Source of the DNA: Methanosarcinaceae archaeon
GTDB lineage: Archaea; Halobacteriota; Methanosarcinia; Methanosarcinales; Methanosarcinaceae
DNA: 8,169 nt
Direction of reading: 5' to 3'
Assembly: GCA_016926455.1 (NCBI GenBank)
Contig: JAFGOO010000133.1
Coordinates: 1-8,169 of the forward strand
The position numbers and the translations under genes are program-made. Under the pieces are notes generated by a model. That model ran no database searches. It saw only the letters and a list, made by a program, of their open reading frames with translations, and had not been told where the DNA came from. The number at the start of each line of letters is the position of its first letter. Position 1 is the first letter of the stretch. Positions 5,956-8,169 of the stretch are shown piece after piece.

Positions 5956-8169
5956 TTATACCACCTCCTTACCTGTAACTGCCTCAACAACCCTGTGAAC
6001 TGCCGCAGGTTTACTATAGTCACTCTTGGTGGAGTCGATTCCATCCTCACCATATTTGAACTGTACAAGAACACCACGGGTTTCACGTACAGAGCCGTCA
6101 TACTGGACTTCTAGATCCTGCAGAGCATTAACAAGCCTCCTCTGGAGGTATCCTGACTGCGATGTACGAACCGCAGTGTCCACAAGACCCTCACGGCCAC
6201 CGATCGCGTGGAAGAAGTATTCAGTGGGATTGAGCCCGCTCTTGTAGCTAGACTTGACAAAACCATGTGCATCAGCAGCCAAGTCACCTTTTTTAAAGTG
6301 AGGAAGAGTTCTGCCTGCATACCCTCTTCGGATACGTTCTCCACGAACTGCTTGCTGCCCAACACACGCCGCCATCTGAGTCAGGTTCAGCATCGAGCCC
6401 CTTGCACCAGATTTTGCCATTATCACAGCGGAGTTTTCCAGTCCAAGGTGATTACCCGCAATTGCACCGGTCTGGTCCCTAGCTTTACCCAATTTTTGCA
6501 TAATCTTCATCTCGATAGTCTCGGCAAGTGTTCTACCAGGAAGTGGTTCGAGCTCCTTTGCCAGATATGCCTTGATCAGCTGCTTGACCTCCTCTTCAGC
6601 ATCAGCCATAACCCCGGCAATCTGCATGTCTGCCTCCTTTGGGATATCCTCGTCACTGATACCAAAACTTAGTCCTGTACGCATTATCCCACGAATTGCA
6701 AGCCTTGTAACATTATCTACAAAATCAGCACCTGCTTTAGAACCGTATTGTTTCACGATGGTATCAAGAACAATACCTTTGAACGCTCCAATGGACTTTT
6801 CATCGATGGTGCCAAGGAGCAATTCTCCATCTTTGATCACAACATATGCATCGTTCTCACATTTTGATTTTTTACATTCGTCACACTTAAAGCATACCTC
6901 TGCCGGGAATTCGATATTGAGCCCTTTTGGAAGGATTTGGCTGAATATCTGCTTTCCGTTCCAATAAGGTTCCCCGGTATCAGTATATCCAGAAGGTTCC
7001 GGCAGTTCCCTGACATCGGATTTCCTGAGAAGTTCAAGAGCATCATTCTTGCTGATCATCTTTTCGTTCCTTGTGAGTAGGAACATACCTGAAATATGGT
7101 CATGTATACCACCGATGATCGGACCACCGAAACGCGGTGAGAGGATGTTCTCCTGCACCTGCATCAGAATATTCGCTTCTGCCCTGGACTCATGGGTCTG
7201 GAGCACGTGCATGTTCATCTCGTCACCATCAAAGTCAGCATTGTACGGGGGACATACAGCCGGATTCAACTTGAAAGTCTTATTGGGCAGTACCTTCACA
7301 TAGTGTGCCATGATACTCATTTTATGAAGGGATGGCTGCCTGTTAAAAAGTACAATGTCCCCGTCCTGTAAATGCCTCTCAACAGTCCAGCCAGATTCCA
7401 GTTTTTCAGCGAGTTCTTCATGATTGGTGTCTGTAACCTTGAGACGCCGCCCATCTGCGCGTATGACATAATTTGCACCGGGGTGAATCTCATTTCCGCG
7501 TGTCACATACGTCCGCATAAGTTCAAGATTTCTTGGGATGATCTTCACAGGGATTGTCATCTGCATAGCGATGGAAAAAGGCACACCCACTTCATTAATA
7601 CTTAGGTTCGGATCAGGGGATACAACGGTACGTGCCGAGAAATTCACACGTTTTCCTGAAAGGCTCCCTCGGAACCTACCCTCTTTCCCTTTCAATCGCT
7701 GGGACAGTGTCTTAAGCGGTCTGCCGGATCGGTGACGTGCAGGAGGCACACCTGATACTTCGTTGTCATAGAAGGTAGTAACATGGTACTGCAACAGTTC
7801 CCATAGGTCTTCTATTATCAACTGAGGAGCGCCAGCTTCGCGGTTTTCCTGGAAACGCTGGTTAATACGTATTATATCTACAAGTTTGTGAGTGAGGTCA
7901 TCCTCACTGCGCTGGCCTGATTCAAGGGTAATGGACGGACGAACCGTAACAGGAGGTACGGGAAGGACTGTCTGTATCATCCATTCAGGTCTCGCGTTTT
8001 CAGGGTCCATGCCCATCACACGCACATCTTCATCAGAGATGTTTTCGAATCTGTCACGTATCTCTGCAGGCGTGAGCTTGTGCCCATCTTCGATGTATTC
8101 CACCGGTTTTTCGAACTTTATCGTCTGCTGCACCTCTCCGCAGTACGGGCAGACCTTTGTCTTCGCAGC
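5956..8169 (-). CDS. rpoA1: DNA-directed RNA polymerase subunit A' (Rpo1N), 5' end missing
   Basis: Catalytic largest subunit, N-terminal part. 737 codons are visible and the frame is open to the window edge. GTG 8133 is internal, because CPYCG (8140-8151), half of a zinc-binding clamp motif, lies upstream in frame. About 150 residues are probably missing compared with the usual 880-890. Motifs in order: the RVNFSARTVVSPDPN segment (7650 downwards), FNRQPSLHKMS, the Mg2+-binding catalytic loop NADFDGD (7242-7222), a four-cysteine cluster C-x2-C-x2-C-x4-C (6894-6859), the funnel-region sequence GNHLGLENSAVIMAKSGARGS, and the bridge helix GREGLVDTAVRTSQSGYLQRR (around 6200-6140). The protein ends where archaeal A' is normally split from A'', and its stop TAA touches the rpoA2 ATG. 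No frameshift is seen. Confidence 0.98.
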   Translation of the reverse strand, partial: AAKTKVCPYCGEVQQTIKFEKPVEYIEDGHKLTPAEIRDRFENISDEDVRVMGMDPENARPEWMIQTVLPVPPVTVRPSITLESGQRSEDDLTHKLVDIIRINQRFQENREAGAPQLIIEDLWELLQYHVTTFYDNEVSGVPPARHRSGRPLKTLSQRLKGKEGRFRGSLSGKRVNFSARTVVSPDPNLSINEVGVPFSIAMQMTIPVKIIPRNLELMRTYVTRGNEIHPGANYVIRADGRRLKVTDTNHEELAEKLESGWTVERHLQDGDIVLFNRQPSLHKMSIMAHYVKVLPNKTFKLNPAVCPPYNADFDGDEMNMHVLQTHESRAEANILMQVQENILSPRFGGPIIGGIHDHISGMFLLTRNEKMISKNDALELLRKSDVRELPEPSGYTDTGEPYWNGKQIFSQILPKGLNIEFPAEVCFKCDECKKSKCENDAYVVIKDGELLLGTIDEKSIGAFKGIVLDTIVKQYGSKAGADFVDNVTRLAIRGIMRTGLSFGISDEDIPKEADMQIAGVMADAEEEVKQLIKAYLAKELEPLPGRTLAETIEMKIMQKLGKARDQTGAIAGNHLGLENSAVIMAKSGARGSMLNLTQMAACVGQQAVRGERIRRGYAGRTLPHFKKGDLAADAHGFVKSSYKSGLNPTEYFFHAIGGREGLVDTAVRTSQSGYLQRRLVNALQDLEVQYDGSVRETRGVLVQFKYGEDGIDSTKSDYSKPAAVHRVVEAVTGKEVV
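5961..5968 (-). promoter_or_regulatory. SD site of rpoA2 inside the rpoA1 3' end
   Basis: The minus strand reads AAGGAGGTGG with eight bases from GGAGG to ATG 5955. It is the strongest SD match in the window and lies in the codons for the rpoA1 C-terminus (KEVV), so translating ribosomes would reach rpoA2 directly. Confidence 0.85.

Noticed and set aside
6208..6672. 154-codon plus-strand frame opposite rpoA1
   Set aside because: Antisense to the highly conserved bridge-helix and funnel region of A'; a shadow frame.
5956..8133. Reading rpoA1 as starting at GTG 8133
   Set aside because: The frame stays open upstream to the window edge and encodes CPYCG, a clamp zinc motif of A', so the true start lies outside the window.
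1..8169. A mobile element, CRISPR array, defence system or tRNA/rRNA gene
   Set aside because: The window is filled by conserved core genes with short spacers. No transposase, direct-repeat array, cloverleaf or rRNA sequence was seen on either strand.

Overview
This window is a stretch of archaeal chromosome from a methanogen-type euryarchaeon, most likely in or near the Methanosarcinales. Three things point there: an RNA polymerase largest subunit split into A' and A'' genes, a diphthamide-type EF-2 whose N-terminus (MGRRKKMVERV) and overall sequence closely resemble Methanosarcina-type EF-2 as I remember it, and the gene order rpoA1-rpoA2-rpl30e-nusA-rps12-rps7-fusA-tuf, the classic euryarchaeal 'str' cluster. 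The species assignment is inference from memory, not from a search.

Every real gene lies on the minus strand, so transcription runs from high to low coordinates. The 3' part of rpoA1 (8169-5956, 5' end outside the window) is followed directly by rpoA2 (5955-4792). A 148-157 nt gap precedes rpl30e (start about 4634). Then come a short two-KH nusA (4331-3906), rps12 (3856-3428), rps7 (3422-2862), fusA (2820-628) and the first 167 codons of the aEF-1A gene (503 to the window edge). Most genes have a clear Shine-Dalgarno (SD) motif, often inside the last codons of the gene upstream, which indicates a translationally coupled transcript. The cluster joins the polymerase catalytic subunits, a transcription factor (NusA), two small-subunit proteins near the decoding site and head (uS12, uS7), one large-subunit protein (eL30) and two elongation GTPases. 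It is a growth-linked transcription/translation operon.

This is core genome. I see no mobile elements, CRISPR arrays, RNA genes or new defence-type system. The points worth a second look are in punctuation and regulation. (1) Three of the seven complete stops (rpl30e, rps7, fusA) are amber TAG, in a lineage where some members decode UAG as pyrrolysine. The rpl30e TAG lies in frame with nusA, and the fusA TAG is followed by 39 open codons that end at TAA just before tuf. (2) A perfect 9-bp stem-loop with a seven-T tract spans the rps7 stop and could attenuate fusA. (3) The rpoA2-rpl30e gap holds two short protein-like frames that one base change would join. (4) nusA very probably starts at a TTG.
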